Shown: one piece after another, positions 9,104-21,374 of the stretch
How the letters are laid out: every line of letters starts with the position of its first letter
How positions within the stretch are numbered: position 1 is the first letter of the stretch
The notes under the pieces: model-generated
Database searches by the model: none
Told to the model about the DNA's origin: nothing
The model's input: the letters and a program-made list of their open reading frames with translations, nothing else
Program-made: the position numbers and the translations under genes
Assembly: GCF_029945925.1 (NCBI RefSeq)
Contig: NZ_JAQSDN010000004.1
Coordinates: forward strand, 1-64,000
Length of the DNA stretch: 64,000 bases
DNA from: Polaromonas sp.
Lineage (GTDB): Bacteria; Pseudomonadota; Gammaproteobacteria; Burkholderiales; Burkholderiaceae_C
Direction: 5' to 3'

Positions 9104-9185
9104 GACCCTTCGACAGGCTCAGGACAGGCCCCTTCGACCCTTCGTCAAGCTCAGGACAGGCCAAGCCCAGGGCGAACGGTCGAGC
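9104..9185. repeat. Dispersed TTCGACAGGCTCAGG repeat, second locus
   Basis: Contains CCTTCGACAGGCTCAGGACAG, then CTTCGTCAAGCTCAGGACAG, then GGGCGAACGGTCGAGC. It belongs to the same family as 3351-3465. It lies between the converging ends of ribH and alaS, and nothing else is visible in that 131-base gap. Confidence 0.7.
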
Positions 9186-9198
9186 GGACAGTTGCTTC

Positions 9199-11823
<2,625 letters not shown>

Positions 11824-11910
11824 GACAGATTGATCGTTGGGCAGAAATAGGGACGTTCTCGGCCAGACTGCGCACAGTACAGCAGGCCAACTATGCATTA
11901 TCGCCCGGCA

Positions 11911-12840
11911 TCAGCGCAGGTGCCCGCCGGTTGCTGACAGGTTTCCATCGAGCGTGGGACGCACGGCAGTCAGAAAATTACTCAGTGACTCAGGCAACAC
12001 CGCCCCTTTGCGCCAGGCAAGGCCGACCTCCAGGTGCGGCATCGGGTACGCCAGGGACCTTGCTTCAATTCGATCACCTTCCAGAGACCAGGGGCGGTAC
12101 AACATGTCCGGAAGCACCGAACACCCCGCACCAGTGGCCACCAGACTGCGCACCGCTTCCACAGAAGATGTGCGGATCAAGATGTTGGGGTCGGATCCCC
12201 CGGCGTTCCACAGCGCGGTAGCCGTGTCGCCCAACTCGTCTGCCTGCAACAGTATCAGTGGCTGCTCGGCGAGTTCCCTGGCTTCAATTTTTTCCTCGCT
12301 CGCCAAACGGTGGTTGACCGGACACCAAACGCGCCAGCCCGAGCGAAGAACAGTCTCGGTCTCGAGTGCACGGTAATTCTGCAGTTGTGACACAACGATC
12401 AAGGCCACGTCCAACTCACCATTGATCAGCAAATGCTCAAGATAGTCACGCCGATCTTCAGTGATTTGAACCTGGATCCGTGGAAATACCCGGCGAAACC
12501 GGTCCAGCAAAAACGGCAGGTAGTACCCCACCATCAGGCTGGTGACGCCGATGTTGAGGCTGCCGGTGACGGTATGGGGGCGCGAGGCCAGCGCGTCGCG
12601 CGCATTGCGCATGGCCACTTCAATCTGGTGGGCATGGCGCAAAAACTGGTGGCCCGCATGGGTCAAGGCCATGCCGCGGGCCCGGCGCTCAAACAACAAG
12701 GTACCCAAATCAGCCTCGATTTGGGCAATGGCCGCCGACACCACCGATTGCGACACACCCAACTCATGGATTGCCGCCGAGATGGAACCCGATTCCGCGA
12801 CCGCTATGAAATACCGAATGCTCTTAAAAGATGTACTCAT
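11911..12840 (-). CDS. LysR-family transcriptional regulator
   Basis: A 309-residue protein. Residues ~8-60 form the winged helix-turn-helix (FIAVAESGSISAAIHELGVSQ ending just before SVVSAA, then LFERRARGMALT). Residues ~92-295 form the periplasmic-binding-like effector domain. It is divergent from the polyamine-type ABC transporter and GABA genes, with a 232-base shared control region. By the usual logic of LysR regulators it probably controls that operon in response to a polyamine or GABA-pathway metabolite; this is inferred from position only. Confidence 0.93.
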   Translation of the reverse strand: MSTSFKSIRYFIAVAESGSISAAIHELGVSQSVVSAAIAQIEADLGTLLFERRARGMALTHAGHQFLRHAHQIEVAMRNARDALASRPHTVTGSLNIGVTSLMVGYYLPFLLDRFRRVFPRIQVQITEDRRDYLEHLLINGELDVALIVVSQLQNYRALETETVLRSGWRVWCPVNHRLASEEKIEARELAEQPLILLQADELGDTATALWNAGGSDPNILIRTSSVEAVRSLVATGAGCSVLPDMLYRPWSLEGDRIEARSLAYPMPHLEVGLAWRKGAVLPESLSNFLTAVRPTLDGNLSATGGHLR

Positions 12841-12911
12841 ATCGTTGTTTCGTCATTTCAGGCACCTTTTTGGCCCATTTAGCGGGTAAACCCGGCAATG
12901 CACCTTTTTGA

Positions 12912-12947
12912 AACCTAGGGTTAACCACTAAACCAATGCCATTTGGT
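12912..12947. promoter_or_regulatory. Cluster of short dyads in the lysR / ABC transporter control region
   Basis: Three adjoining dyads lie between the divergent genes: AACC-TAG-GGTT (12912-12922), the palindrome GGTTAACC (12919-12926) and ACCAA-N6-TTGGT (12932-12947). The third has the size expected of a LysR-type binding site. They lie about 125-160 bases before the ABC transporter start and 70-110 bases before the lysR start, consistent with a shared operator. No confident -35/-10 pair was identified in the rest of the 232-base gap. Confidence 0.5.
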
Positions 12948-13072
12948 GCAAGGTTTCTGTTTTTCCGATGGATTGTATTGCCATGCGCGTATGGATCAAG
13001 CCTATCGCTCTCCCTAAGATGCCAGCAGGCCCGCAAACGCTGGCCACAACAACCCACGTCAGGAGCCTCTTT

Positions 13073-14224
13073 ATGTCACAAGCCCGCGCATTACTCACCG
13101 GTTTGCTGGCGGTAGCCGCCGCCGCTTCCAGCTTCGCCAGTCCACCCTCGTCCATCGGCAAGGGTGAAGGGAAACTCAACATCATTGCCTGGGCGGGATA
13201 TATAGAGCGTGGAGCAACCGTCAAGGAATACGACTGGACCACCGAATTCGAGAAGACATCCGGCTGCAAAGTCAACGTCAAGACGGCGGCCACTTCGGAT
13301 GAAATGGTGTCTCTGATGAAAGCCGGTGGTTATGACCTGGTCACAGCCTCGGGCGATGCCAGCGGACGCCTGATCGCCTCCAAATTGGTGCAGGAAGTCA
13401 ACGTGGGCCTGGTTCCCAGCTACAAGAACGTGGACCCGCGCCTCCAAAACGCGTCCTGGCACACCATTGATGGAAAGCACTACGGCGTGCCCTACCAGTC
13501 GGGTCCCAACGTACTCATGTACAACACCGATGTGTTCAAAAAGGCACCCGATTCCTGGGGTGTCGTGTTTGAAGAACAAACCCTGCCCGATGGCAAGTCC
13601 AACAAAGGCCGCGTACAGGCCTTTGACGGAGCCATCTACATTGCCGATGCAGCGCTGTACCTCATGACAAAAAACCCGGCGCTGGGCATCAAGGATCCCT
13701 ATGAGCTGAATGAAAAACAATACGCTGCGGTGCTGGACCTGCTGCGGGCCCAGAAGAAACTGACGCACCGCTACTGGCACGATGCCACGGTGCAGATGAA
13801 TGACTTCAAAAACGAAGGCATCGTCGCTTCCGGCTCCTGGGGCTTCATGGTCAATTCACTGAAAGGCGAGAAAAAGCCGATTGCCTCGGTCATCCCCAAG
13901 GAAGGCGCCACGGGCTGGGCCGACACCACCATGCTGCACACCAACGCCAAGAACGTGAACTGCGCTTACAAGTGGATGGAGCATCAGCTCAGCGACAAGC
14001 TGCAGGCCCCCCTGGCCGAGTGGTTTGGCACTGTGCCGGTGACACCTGCGGCCTGCAAGGCCAAGGCCCCGGGTGGCAGCGACTTCTGCAAGATCAATGG
14101 CTTTGACGACCTGAACAAGATCAAGTTCTGGAAAACCCCGCAAGCCAAGTGCACCACCCAGGGCACCTGTGTTCCTTACGCCAAGTGGGCGATGGACTAC
14201 ATCGCCATCATGGGCGGCCGTTGA
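13073..14224 (+). CDS. Spermidine/putrescine-type ABC transporter, periplasmic binding protein
   Basis: A 383-residue PotD/YdcS-like solute-binding protein. Residues 1-~23 are a Sec signal peptide (hydrophobic GLLAVAAAASSFAS). The mature part starts GEGKLNIIAWAGYIERG, with YDLVTASGDASGRLI and VPYQSGPNVLMYN as in polyamine-binding proteins. AGGAG at 13061-13065 supports the ATG at 13073. It is the first gene of a transporter and catabolic operon. Because the enzymes downstream act on aminobutyraldehyde and GABA, putrescine is the best ligand guess, but GABA or a related amine is possible. Confidence 0.9.
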   Translation: MSQARALLTGLLAVAAAASSFASPPSSIGKGEGKLNIIAWAGYIERGATVKEYDWTTEFEKTSGCKVNVKTAATSDEMVSLMKAGGYDLVTASGDASGRLIASKLVQEVNVGLVPSYKNVDPRLQNASWHTIDGKHYGVPYQSGPNVLMYNTDVFKKAPDSWGVVFEEQTLPDGKSNKGRVQAFDGAIYIADAALYLMTKNPALGIKDPYELNEKQYAAVLDLLRAQKKLTHRYWHDATVQMNDFKNEGIVASGSWGFMVNSLKGEKKPIASVIPKEGATGWADTTMLHTNAKNVNCAYKWMEHQLSDKLQAPLAEWFGTVPVTPAACKAKAPGGSDFCKINGFDDLNKIKFWKTPQAKCTTQGTCVPYAKWAMDYIAIMGGR

Positions 14225-14246
14225 TCCGCAAAATCTGAAGGTGTGT

Positions 14247-15272
14247 ATGCCAGTCGCTATCGAGTTTCAACAGGTATCCCGGCACTACGGTGAAGTCAAA
14301 GCGCTGGACAGCGTGAGCTTCACCGTGGAAGAAGGCGAGTTTTTTTCCATGCTGGGGCCGTCGGGCTCGGGGAAAACCACCTCGCTGCGGCTGATGGCGG
14401 GCTTTGAGCAGCCCACCAGCGGCAGCCTGACCTTGATGGGCAAAGAGGCTTCTGGCACACCGCCTTATGAGCGCGATGTGAACACCGTCTTTCAGGATTA
14501 CGCCCTGTTTCCGCACATGAGTGTGCTGGACAACGTGGCCTACGGACTGATGGTCAGAAAAGTGGGCAAGGCCGAGCGCCATGCCAAGGCGCGCGATGCC
14601 TTGGCCATGGTCGCCTTGCCCAACCACGCCGAACGTACGCCGGCCCAACTCTCCGGCGGTCAGCGCCAACGTGTGGCCTTGGCCCGCGCACTGGTCAACC
14701 GGCCCCGTATTTTGCTGCTGGACGAACCTCTGGGCGCACTGGACATGAAGTTGCGCGAACAAATGCAGGTGGAGCTGAAAGTGCTGCACCGCAAACTGGG
14801 CATCACCTTTGTGTATGTCACGCACGACCAGGGCGAAGCCCTGTCCATGTCGGACCGCATTGCCGTTTTCAACCACGGCAGGATTGAACAAATAGCCTCG
14901 CCACGTGCGCTGTACCACCAGCCCCGCACCCGCTTTGTGGCGGACTTTGTGGGCAGCGCCAACGTGATCGACACCGATCTGGCCCACACCATCACCGGCA
15001 AGGCGCAGGCCTTTGCCGTGCGCCAGGAAAACATCACCGTGGTCGCGCCCGGCGGCAGCGCCAAAAAGGGCCTGCTGCAGGTCGAAGGCGAAGTGCTGGC
15101 CATCCAGTTCCTGGGGGCCAGCCAGCGCCTGGAAGTGCGGGTAGGTAACCAGACCCTGACCGCTATGCAGACTGAGAGCGAAGCCGCGTCCACCCTCGCA
15201 GCCCATACCCAGGCAGGCCAGCGCGTGGCCCTGAGCTGGTCGCAGCAGCACATGGTGATGCTGGACGCCTGA
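14247..15272 (+). CDS. Polyamine-type ABC transporter, ATP-binding protein
   Basis: A 341-residue PotA/YdcT-like ATPase. Walker A is LGPSGSGKTT, the Q-loop is VFQDYALFPHM, the signature is LSGGQRQRVALARAL and Walker B is ILLLDEPLGALD, with the switch His in YVTHDQGEALSMSDR. Residues ~240-341 form the C-terminal regulatory TOBE domain. The ATG at 14247 follows GAAG and lies 22 bases after the binding-protein stop. Located at the cytoplasmic side of the inner membrane, it energises uptake. Confidence 0.95.
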   Translation: MPVAIEFQQVSRHYGEVKALDSVSFTVEEGEFFSMLGPSGSGKTTSLRLMAGFEQPTSGSLTLMGKEASGTPPYERDVNTVFQDYALFPHMSVLDNVAYGLMVRKVGKAERHAKARDALAMVALPNHAERTPAQLSGGQRQRVALARALVNRPRILLLDEPLGALDMKLREQMQVELKVLHRKLGITFVYVTHDQGEALSMSDRIAVFNHGRIEQIASPRALYHQPRTRFVADFVGSANVIDTDLAHTITGKAQAFAVRQENITVVAPGGSAKKGLLQVEGEVLAIQFLGASQRLEVRVGNQTLTAMQTESEAASTLAAHTQAGQRVALSWSQQHMVMLDA

Positions 15273-15282
15273 GGCCCCTGCC

Positions 15283-16185
15283 ATGCGCGCACTCTCCAAC
15301 TTTTTTTACCAGCGGCGCACACTCACGCTGCTGTTGATCCTGACCCCGCCCCTGTTGTGGTTTGGCGTGGTGTACGTGGGCTCGCTGCTCACCCTGCTGA
15401 GCCAGAGCGTCTTTACCTTTGACGACATGAGCATGTCGGTGGTGGCTGAATTCACCACGGCCAATTTCGCAGGCCTCCTGGTGCCCGCCAACCTGGACAT
15501 CGTTCTGCGCACGCTGGGCATGGCCATCGCGGTCACCCTGGGCACCGTCCTGATCGGTTTCCCCATGGCCTATTACATGGCCCACCATGCCAGCCCGGCA
15601 GAAAAAGGTTTTTTCTTTGTTGGCGTGATGCTGCCCATGTGGGCGAGCTACATCGTCAAGGCCTATGCCTGGACCGTGTTGCTGGCGCAAGGCGGCGTGA
15701 TTTACTGGGCGCTGGATGCGCTGGGTTGGCGCGGCGCACTACAGGCGGTGCTGCAACTCCCGGTGATTGGTGGCGACACCCTGGCGACCTCCAATCTGGG
15801 GCGTTTTCTGGTGTTCACCTACATCTGGCTGCCCTTCATGGTGCTGCCGATCCAGGCCGCCATCGAGCGCGTGCCGGCCAATTTGCTGCTGGCCTCGGGT
15901 GATTTGGGCGCCCGGCCGTTACAGACCTTTCGCCACGTGCTGTGGCCGCTCGCCTTCCCGGGGGTGGTGGCGGGCTCCATCTTCACCTTTTCGCTCACGC
16001 TGGGCGATTACATCATTCCGCAACTGGTGGGGCCGCCCGGCCTGTACATCGGCAACATGGTCTACACCATGCAAGGCACCATTGGCAACATTCCCATGGC
16101 CGCGGCGTTTACCTGCGTCCCCATCGTGTTGATCACCATTTACCTGGCGATGGCACGCCGACTGGGAGCATTCAATGCACTCTAA
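15283..16185 (+). CDS. Polyamine-type ABC transporter permease (PotB/YdcU-like)
   Basis: A 300-residue inner-membrane permease. The first membrane segment ([20 protein letters not shown]) is followed by a periplasmic loop and the permease core. The EAA-like coupling segment, [20 protein letters not shown], contacts the ATPase. The gene starts 10 bases after the ATPase stop and overlaps the next permease by 11 bases, so it is clearly co-transcribed and probably translationally coupled. Confidence 0.93.
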   Translation: MRALSNFFYQRRTLTLLLILTPPLLWFGVVYVGSLLTLLSQSVFTFDDMSMSVVAEFTTANFAGLLVPANLDIVLRTLGMAIAVTLGTVLIGFPMAYYMAHHASPAEKGFFFVGVMLPMWASYIVKAYAWTVLLAQGGVIYWALDALGWRGALQAVLQLPVIGGDTLATSNLGRFLVFTYIWLPFMVLPIQAAIERVPANLLLASGDLGARPLQTFRHVLWPLAFPGVVAGSIFTFSLTLGDYIIPQLVGPPGLYIGNMVYTMQGTIGNIPMAAAFTCVPIVLITIYLAMARRLGAFNAL

Positions 16186-16990
16186 CCCAAAGACCTGGCG
16201 TCGCCCCAGCCTGCTGCGGGTGGCCGCCTATGCGGGGCTGGCTTTTTTGCACCTGCCGCTGTTGTTCATCGCACTGTATGCCTTCAATAGCGATGACAGC
16301 GGCTACAGCTTCCCCATCCAGAGCCTGACGCTGCGCTGGTTTTACCGCGCGCTGGAGCGCACCGATATCCATGAGGCCATTGCCCTGTCACTCTCGGTCG
16401 CGGCCATGGCCACCGTGATTGCCATGGTGCTGGGCACGCTGACCGCCGCCGCCCTGAACCGCGACCGCTTCTTTGGCAAGGACGCCTTCACCACCATGCT
16501 GATCATGCCGATTGCCCTGCCCGGCATCGTGACCGGCATTGCGCTGTTGTCGGCGTTCAAGATGATGGAAGTGAACCCCGGCTACTGGACCATTGTGATT
16601 GGCCACGCCACCTTCTGCGTGGTCATCGTGCACAACAACGTGGTGGCCCGCCTGCGCCGCCTGCCCGATCGCCTGTGGGAAGCCTCCATGGACCTGGGGG
16701 CCGACACGCTCACCACGCTGCGCTACATCATCCTGCCGCAGCTCAGCACCGCGCTCCTGGCCGGCGGCATTCTGGCCTTTGCGCTGTCGGTGGACGAGTT
16801 GATCGTCACCACCTTTACCGCCGGAGCTGACCAAACCCTGCCCATCTGGCTCATGGGGCAACTGGGCCGCCCCCGCGAAGTCGCCATCACCAACGTGGTG
16901 GCGCTGGCCATCATGCTCATCACCATGCCGCTGATTCTGCTGGCCTGGCGCCTCACCCGCGACGGTGAAGCCAGCCCCAACGCCCGTTGA
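16175..16990 (+). CDS. Polyamine-type ABC transporter permease (PotC/YdcV-like)
   Basis: A 271-residue second permease with six predicted membrane segments. The first is near [15 protein letters not shown], and the coupling segment is [20 protein letters not shown]. It overlaps the upstream permease by 11 bases. Heterodimeric permease pairs are the norm for polyamine importers. It completes a four-part importer, and the aldehyde dehydrogenase follows after 52 bases. Confidence 0.93.
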   Translation: MHSNPKTWRRPSLLRVAAYAGLAFLHLPLLFIALYAFNSDDSGYSFPIQSLTLRWFYRALERTDIHEAIALSLSVAAMATVIAMVLGTLTAAALNRDRFFGKDAFTTMLIMPIALPGIVTGIALLSAFKMMEVNPGYWTIVIGHATFCVVIVHNNVVARLRRLPDRLWEASMDLGADTLTTLRYIILPQLSTALLAGGILAFALSVDELIVTTFTAGADQTLPIWLMGQLGRPREVAITNVVALAIMLITMPLILLAWRLTRDGEASPNAR

Positions 16991-17042
16991 TTGCCCGCTG
17001 AACCAAGCATCCCATTACCCTCAATCCTCTGGACTCTCCACC

Positions 17043-18488
17043 ATGGCTGCAACACGATTTCCCACCCGACTCCTGATCAACGGCACCAGTGTCACCGGCG
17101 AAGGCCGGGCCGAAAGCGTGCTCAACCCGTCCACCGGCGAAGTGCTGTGCGAAGTGCGCGAAGCCAGCGCGGACCAGTTGCGCCAGGCCGTGGACGCCGC
17201 CCACGCCGCCTTTCCTGACTGGGCCGCACTCACCCCCAAGGACCGCAGCGCCTACCTACTGAAAATTGCCGATGCCGTGGAGGCCCACGGTGACGAGTTC
17301 GCCATGCTGGAGTCCCTGAACTGCGGCAAACCCCTGAGCGCCGCCCGCAACGACGAGATTCCGGCCATTGCCGATGTGTACCGGTTTTTTGCAGGCGCCA
17401 TCCGCAACATGTCCGGCAGCCTGGGAGGCGAATACCTGGCGGGCCACACCAGCATGATCCGGCGCGACCCGCTGGGCGTGGTGGCGTCCATTGCACCGTG
17501 GAACTACCCGTTGATGATGGCGGCCTGGAAGCTGGGCCCGGCCATCGCGATGGGTAACACCGTGGTACTGAAGCCCTCGGAGATGACACCGCTCACCACT
17601 CTGCGCTTTGGCGAGTTGCTCTCCGACATCCTGCCACCGGGGGTGGTCAACATCGTGTGCGGCCGGGGCGACACGGTGGGCGCGCCGCTGATCCGCGACC
17701 CGCGCATCCGCATGGCCTCGCTCACCGGTGATGTCTCCACGGGTAGCAAAATCATGGAATCCGCCGCACGTGGCATCAAACGCACCCATCTGGAACTGGG
17801 CGGCAAGGCACCGGTCATCGTGCTGGACGATGCGGACATTGCCAGCGTGGTCGAAGGTCTGCGTACCTTTGGCTACTACAACGCCGGTCAGGACTGCACC
17901 GCCGCCTGCCGTGTCTACGCCAGCGACAAGATTTATGAGCGTCTGGTGGCCGACCTCAGCAGCGCGGTGTCCGGCATCCAGTTGGGCCTGCAACAGGAAC
18001 CCGGCGTCGAGATGGGGCCACTCATCTCGGCCCGCCAGCGCGACCGCGTGGCCAGCTTTGTGGACCGCGCCAGCCAACTGCCCCATGTGGAGATCACCGC
18101 CGGTGGCAGCGCCTGGGGCACCAAAGGCTTTTTCTACAAGCCCACAGTCGTGGCCGGTGCCTTGCAGGACGACGAAATTGTGCGCAGTGAGGTGTTTGGC
18201 CCGGTGGTGTCCATCACGCGCGTCAAGGACGCGGAGCAGGCTGTGGCCTGGGCCAATGATTCGGAATACGGCCTGGCCAGTTCGGTGTGGACCAGCGACG
18301 TGGGTCGCGCCATGAACATTGCCTCACGCCTGCAGTACGGCTGCACCTGGGTCAACACCCACTTCATGCTGGTGTCGGAAATGCCGCACGGCGGCATGAA
18401 ACATTCCGGCTACGGCAAGGACATGTCGGTGTATGCGCTGGAAGACTACAGCTGCGTGCGCCATGTCATGGTCAAACACAACGCATAA
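17043..18488 (+). CDS. Gamma-aminobutyraldehyde dehydrogenase (YdcW/PatD-like)
   Basis: A 481-residue NAD(P)-dependent aldehyde dehydrogenase, expected to oxidise 4-aminobutanal (from putrescine) to GABA. Seen: [16 protein letters not shown], the catalytic Glu in LELGGKAPV and the catalytic Cys in [15 protein letters not shown], the last being the form found in E. coli YdcW. E. coli ydcW likewise follows the ydcSTUV transporter, so gene order supports the assignment. The ATG at 17043 was chosen because family similarity starts there; an upstream in-frame ATG at 16965 lies inside the permease gene. A putrescine aminotransferase is not present in this operon. Confidence 0.9.
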   Translation: MAATRFPTRLLINGTSVTGEGRAESVLNPSTGEVLCEVREASADQLRQAVDAAHAAFPDWAALTPKDRSAYLLKIADAVEAHGDEFAMLESLNCGKPLSAARNDEIPAIADVYRFFAGAIRNMSGSLGGEYLAGHTSMIRRDPLGVVASIAPWNYPLMMAAWKLGPAIAMGNTVVLKPSEMTPLTTLRFGELLSDILPPGVVNIVCGRGDTVGAPLIRDPRIRMASLTGDVSTGSKIMESAARGIKRTHLELGGKAPVIVLDDADIASVVEGLRTFGYYNAGQDCTAACRVYASDKIYERLVADLSSAVSGIQLGLQQEPGVEMGPLISARQRDRVASFVDRASQLPHVEITAGGSAWGTKGFFYKPTVVAGALQDDEIVRSEVFGPVVSITRVKDAEQAVAWANDSEYGLASSVWTSDVGRAMNIASRLQYGCTWVNTHFMLVSEMPHGGMKHSGYGKDMSVYALEDYSCVRHVMVKHNA

Positions 18489-18536
18489 CGCATAACCCAG
18501 GCACAGAGAGACAACTCCTCAAGTGAAAAGCACACG

Positions 18537-19841
18537 ATGACCATTGCCAGCACCCCAACCAACGCCGCCCTCATGGCCCGCCGTAGAACCGCAGTACCAC
18601 GGGGCGTGGGCCAGAGCCACGAAGTTTTTATCGCACGCGGCGAAAACGCCGAGGTGTGGGACGTGGAAGGCCGACGCTACATCGACTTTGCGGGGGGCAT
18701 TGCAGTGCTCAATACGGGGCACTGTCACCCTGAAATTATTGCCGCTGTAAAGGCGCAACTCGACAACTACACTCACACCTGCTTCCAGGTGGTAGCGTAT
18801 GAGCCCTATGTAGAGTTGGCAGAACGAATCAATGCACTGGCACCTGGCAACTTTGACAAGAAGACCCTGTTGCTGAGCTCAGGGTCAGAAGCGGTGGAAA
18901 ATGCCATCAAAATCGCGCGCGCCTACACCCAGCGCTCCGGCGTCATCGCGTTTACCAGCGGCTACCACGGGCGCACCCTGCTCACCCTGGGCCTGACCGG
19001 CAAAGTAGCGCCTTACAAAACCGGCTTTGGCCCGTTCCCCGCAGAAATATTCCATGCCCAGTTTCCCAATGCGCTGCATGGCGTCAGCGTGGACGAAGCC
19101 ATCGCATCCGTAGAGAGCATCTTCAAAAATGACATTGAGGCCAACCGGGTGGCCGCCATCATTGTGGAACCGGTGCAGGGCGAAGGCGGTTTCAATGTGG
19201 CCTCGCCGGAATTTCTGCAACGCCTGCGCGCACTTTGCGATCAGCATGGTATTTTGATGATTGCCGATGAAATACAAACCGGTGCCGGCCGCACCGGCAC
19301 CTGGTTTGCCATGGAGCAAAGCGGTGTTGCACCCGACATGATCACCATGGCCAAGTCCATGGCAGGCGGCTTCCCCATCTCGGCGGTGGTGGGCCGTGCC
19401 GAAGTCATGGACGCGCCAGCCCCCGGTGGCTTGGGCGGTACGTATGCTGGCAGCCCCCTGGGTTGCGCCGCCGCACTGGCCGTGCTCAAGGTATTTGAAA
19501 AAGAAAACCTGCTGGAGCGCAGCAAGACCCTGGGCGCACGCTTGACCACACGCCTGCAAGCACTGGCAGCCCAAAACCCCTGCATCGCCGATGTGCGCGG
19601 CATGGGCGCCATGGTCGCGATTGAGTTGTGCAAGAACGGCGACGTGCGCCACCCCGATGCCGATCTAACCAAACGCCTGTGCGCAGAGGCCACGCGCCGC
19701 GGGCTGATTTTGCTGTCCTGCGGAACCTACGGCAATGTCGTGCGGATTCTGGTGCCCTTGACCGCGAGCGATGCAGTGGTGGATGAAGGCCTCCAGATGC
19801 TGGAAGCCGCTTTGGCGACTTGCCTGGCCCTGCAACGATAA
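18537..19841 (+). CDS. gabT: 4-aminobutyrate aminotransferase
   Basis: A 434-residue class III PLP aminotransferase converting GABA and 2-oxoglutarate to succinate semialdehyde and glutamate. Seen: SSGSEAVENAIKIAR (cofactor phosphate site), IVEPVQGEGGFNV, ADEIQTGAGRTG (the Asp contacting the pyridine N) and the Schiff-base Lys in ITMAKSMAGGFP. The length is as expected for GabT/PuuE. It sits between the two aldehyde dehydrogenases, which matches the pathway order. A broader substrate range including putrescine cannot be excluded. Confidence 0.93.
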   Translation: MTIASTPTNAALMARRRTAVPRGVGQSHEVFIARGENAEVWDVEGRRYIDFAGGIAVLNTGHCHPEIIAAVKAQLDNYTHTCFQVVAYEPYVELAERINALAPGNFDKKTLLLSSGSEAVENAIKIARAYTQRSGVIAFTSGYHGRTLLTLGLTGKVAPYKTGFGPFPAEIFHAQFPNALHGVSVDEAIASVESIFKNDIEANRVAAIIVEPVQGEGGFNVASPEFLQRLRALCDQHGILMIADEIQTGAGRTGTWFAMEQSGVAPDMITMAKSMAGGFPISAVVGRAEVMDAPAPGGLGGTYAGSPLGCAAALAVLKVFEKENLLERSKTLGARLTTRLQALAAQNPCIADVRGMGAMVAIELCKNGDVRHPDADLTKRLCAEATRRGLILLSCGTYGNVVRILVPLTASDAVVDEGLQMLEAALATCLALQR

Positions 19842-19880
19842 TGGCCAACACAGACTTCCCACAACTTTTCATCTGCCACC

Positions 19881-21374
19881 ATGAACTCAATCACAGCCAC
19901 AGCCACAGCCGCACCCCTGTCCCTCCTGAAAGACCCCAGCCTGCTCAAGACCGACGCCCTGATCAACGGCCAGTGGGTCAAGGGCAGTTCGCGTTTTGAC
20001 GTGAATGACCCCTCCACCGGCCTCAAACTCGCTGACGTGGCCAACCTCGGCGCCCAGGACGCGGAAGCCGCGATCGCCGCCGCCAACGCCGCCTGGCCCG
20101 CCTGGCGCAGCAAGACCGGCAAGGAGCGCCACGCCATCCTGCTCAAGTGGTACCAGCTCCTGATGGCCAATGTCGAAGACCTGGGCCGCATCATGACCGC
20201 CGAGCAGGGCAAGCCTTTTGCGGAAGCCAAGGGTGAAGTGGCCTATGGAGCGAGTTTTGTCGAGTGGTTTGCCGAAGAGGCCAAACGTGTCAACGGCGAA
20301 ACCCTGCCCCAGTTCGACAACAACCGCCGCCTGATGGTCTTGAAGCAACCCATCGGTGTCTGTGCGGCCATCACGCCGTGGAACTTCCCGCTGGCCATGA
20401 TCACCCGCAAGGTCGCGCCAGCCCTGGCCGCCGGCTGCCCCGTGGTCATCAAGCCAGCCGAACTGACCCCGCTGACGGCCCTGGCCGCGGCCGAACTGGC
20501 AGTGCGCGCCGGCATCCCGGCCGGCGTGCTCAATGTGCTCACTGCCGACAGCGACAACTCCATCGCCGCCGGCAAGGTGTTCTGCGCAAGCGACGTGGTG
20601 CGCCACATCAGCTTTACCGGCTCCACCGAAGTCGGCCGCATCCTGATGGCGCAGAGCGCGCCCTCGATCAAGAAGCTCGCGCTGGAGCTGGGCGGCAACG
20701 CGCCCTTCATCGTGTTCGACGATGCCGACGTGGACTCGGCCGTCGATGGCGCCATGGCCAGCAAGTACCGCAACGCCGGCCAGACCTGCGTCTGCGCCAA
20801 CCGCCTCTATGTGCAGGACGGCGTGTACGACCAGTTCGTCGAGAAATTCGCCGCCAAGGTCAAGCTGCTCAAGGTCGGCAACGGCTTCGAGGAAGGCGTG
20901 GTCCAGGGTCCGCTGATCGAGGACGCGGCCGTGGAGAAAGTGCAGCGCCATGTGGACGACGCCATTGCCAAGGGTGGCAAGCTGATGGCCGGCGGCAAAA
21001 AGCTCAGCGGCCAGTTTTTCGAGCCCACCGTGATTTCGGAAGCGACCGGCGACATGCTTTGCGCCAAGGAAGAAACCTTTGGCCCGTTTGCGCCGGTGTT
21101 CCGCTTCAAACACGAGCAGGAAGCCATTGATGCGGCCAACAACACCGAGTTCGGCCTGGCCAGCTACTTCTACAGCCGCGACATCGGCCGCATTTACCGG
21201 GTCGCCGAGGCGCTCGAATACGGCATGGTCGGCATCAACGCCGGCGTGATCGCCACCGAACACGTGCCTTTCGGCGGCGTCAAGCAGTCAGGCCTGGGCC
21301 GCGAAGGCTCCAGCCACGGCATGGAAGAGTACCTGGAAATGAAATACCTGTGCCTGGGAGACATCCTCAAATGA
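19881..21374 (+). CDS. gabD: Succinate-semialdehyde dehydrogenase
   Basis: A 497-residue aldehyde dehydrogenase oxidising succinate semialdehyde to succinate, the last step before the TCA cycle. Seen: TPWNFPLAMITRKVAPALA, FTGSTEVGRILM (cofactor loop), LELGGNAPFIVFDDAD with the catalytic Glu, and NAGQTCVCANR with the catalytic Cys and the second Cys typical of GabD. The stop overlaps the next gene's start in an ATGA arrangement, so the DsrE-family gene is translationally coupled to it. Confidence 0.95.
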   Translation: MNSITATATAAPLSLLKDPSLLKTDALINGQWVKGSSRFDVNDPSTGLKLADVANLGAQDAEAAIAAANAAWPAWRSKTGKERHAILLKWYQLLMANVEDLGRIMTAEQGKPFAEAKGEVAYGASFVEWFAEEAKRVNGETLPQFDNNRRLMVLKQPIGVCAAITPWNFPLAMITRKVAPALAAGCPVVIKPAELTPLTALAAAELAVRAGIPAGVLNVLTADSDNSIAAGKVFCASDVVRHISFTGSTEVGRILMAQSAPSIKKLALELGGNAPFIVFDDADVDSAVDGAMASKYRNAGQTCVCANRLYVQDGVYDQFVEKFAAKVKLLKVGNGFEEGVVQGPLIEDAAVEKVQRHVDDAIAKGGKLMAGGKKLSGQFFEPTVISEATGDMLCAKEETFGPFAPVFRFKHEQEAIDAANNTEFGLASYFYSRDIGRIYRVAEALEYGMVGINAGVIATEHVPFGGVKQSGLGREGSSHGMEEYLEMKYLCLGDILK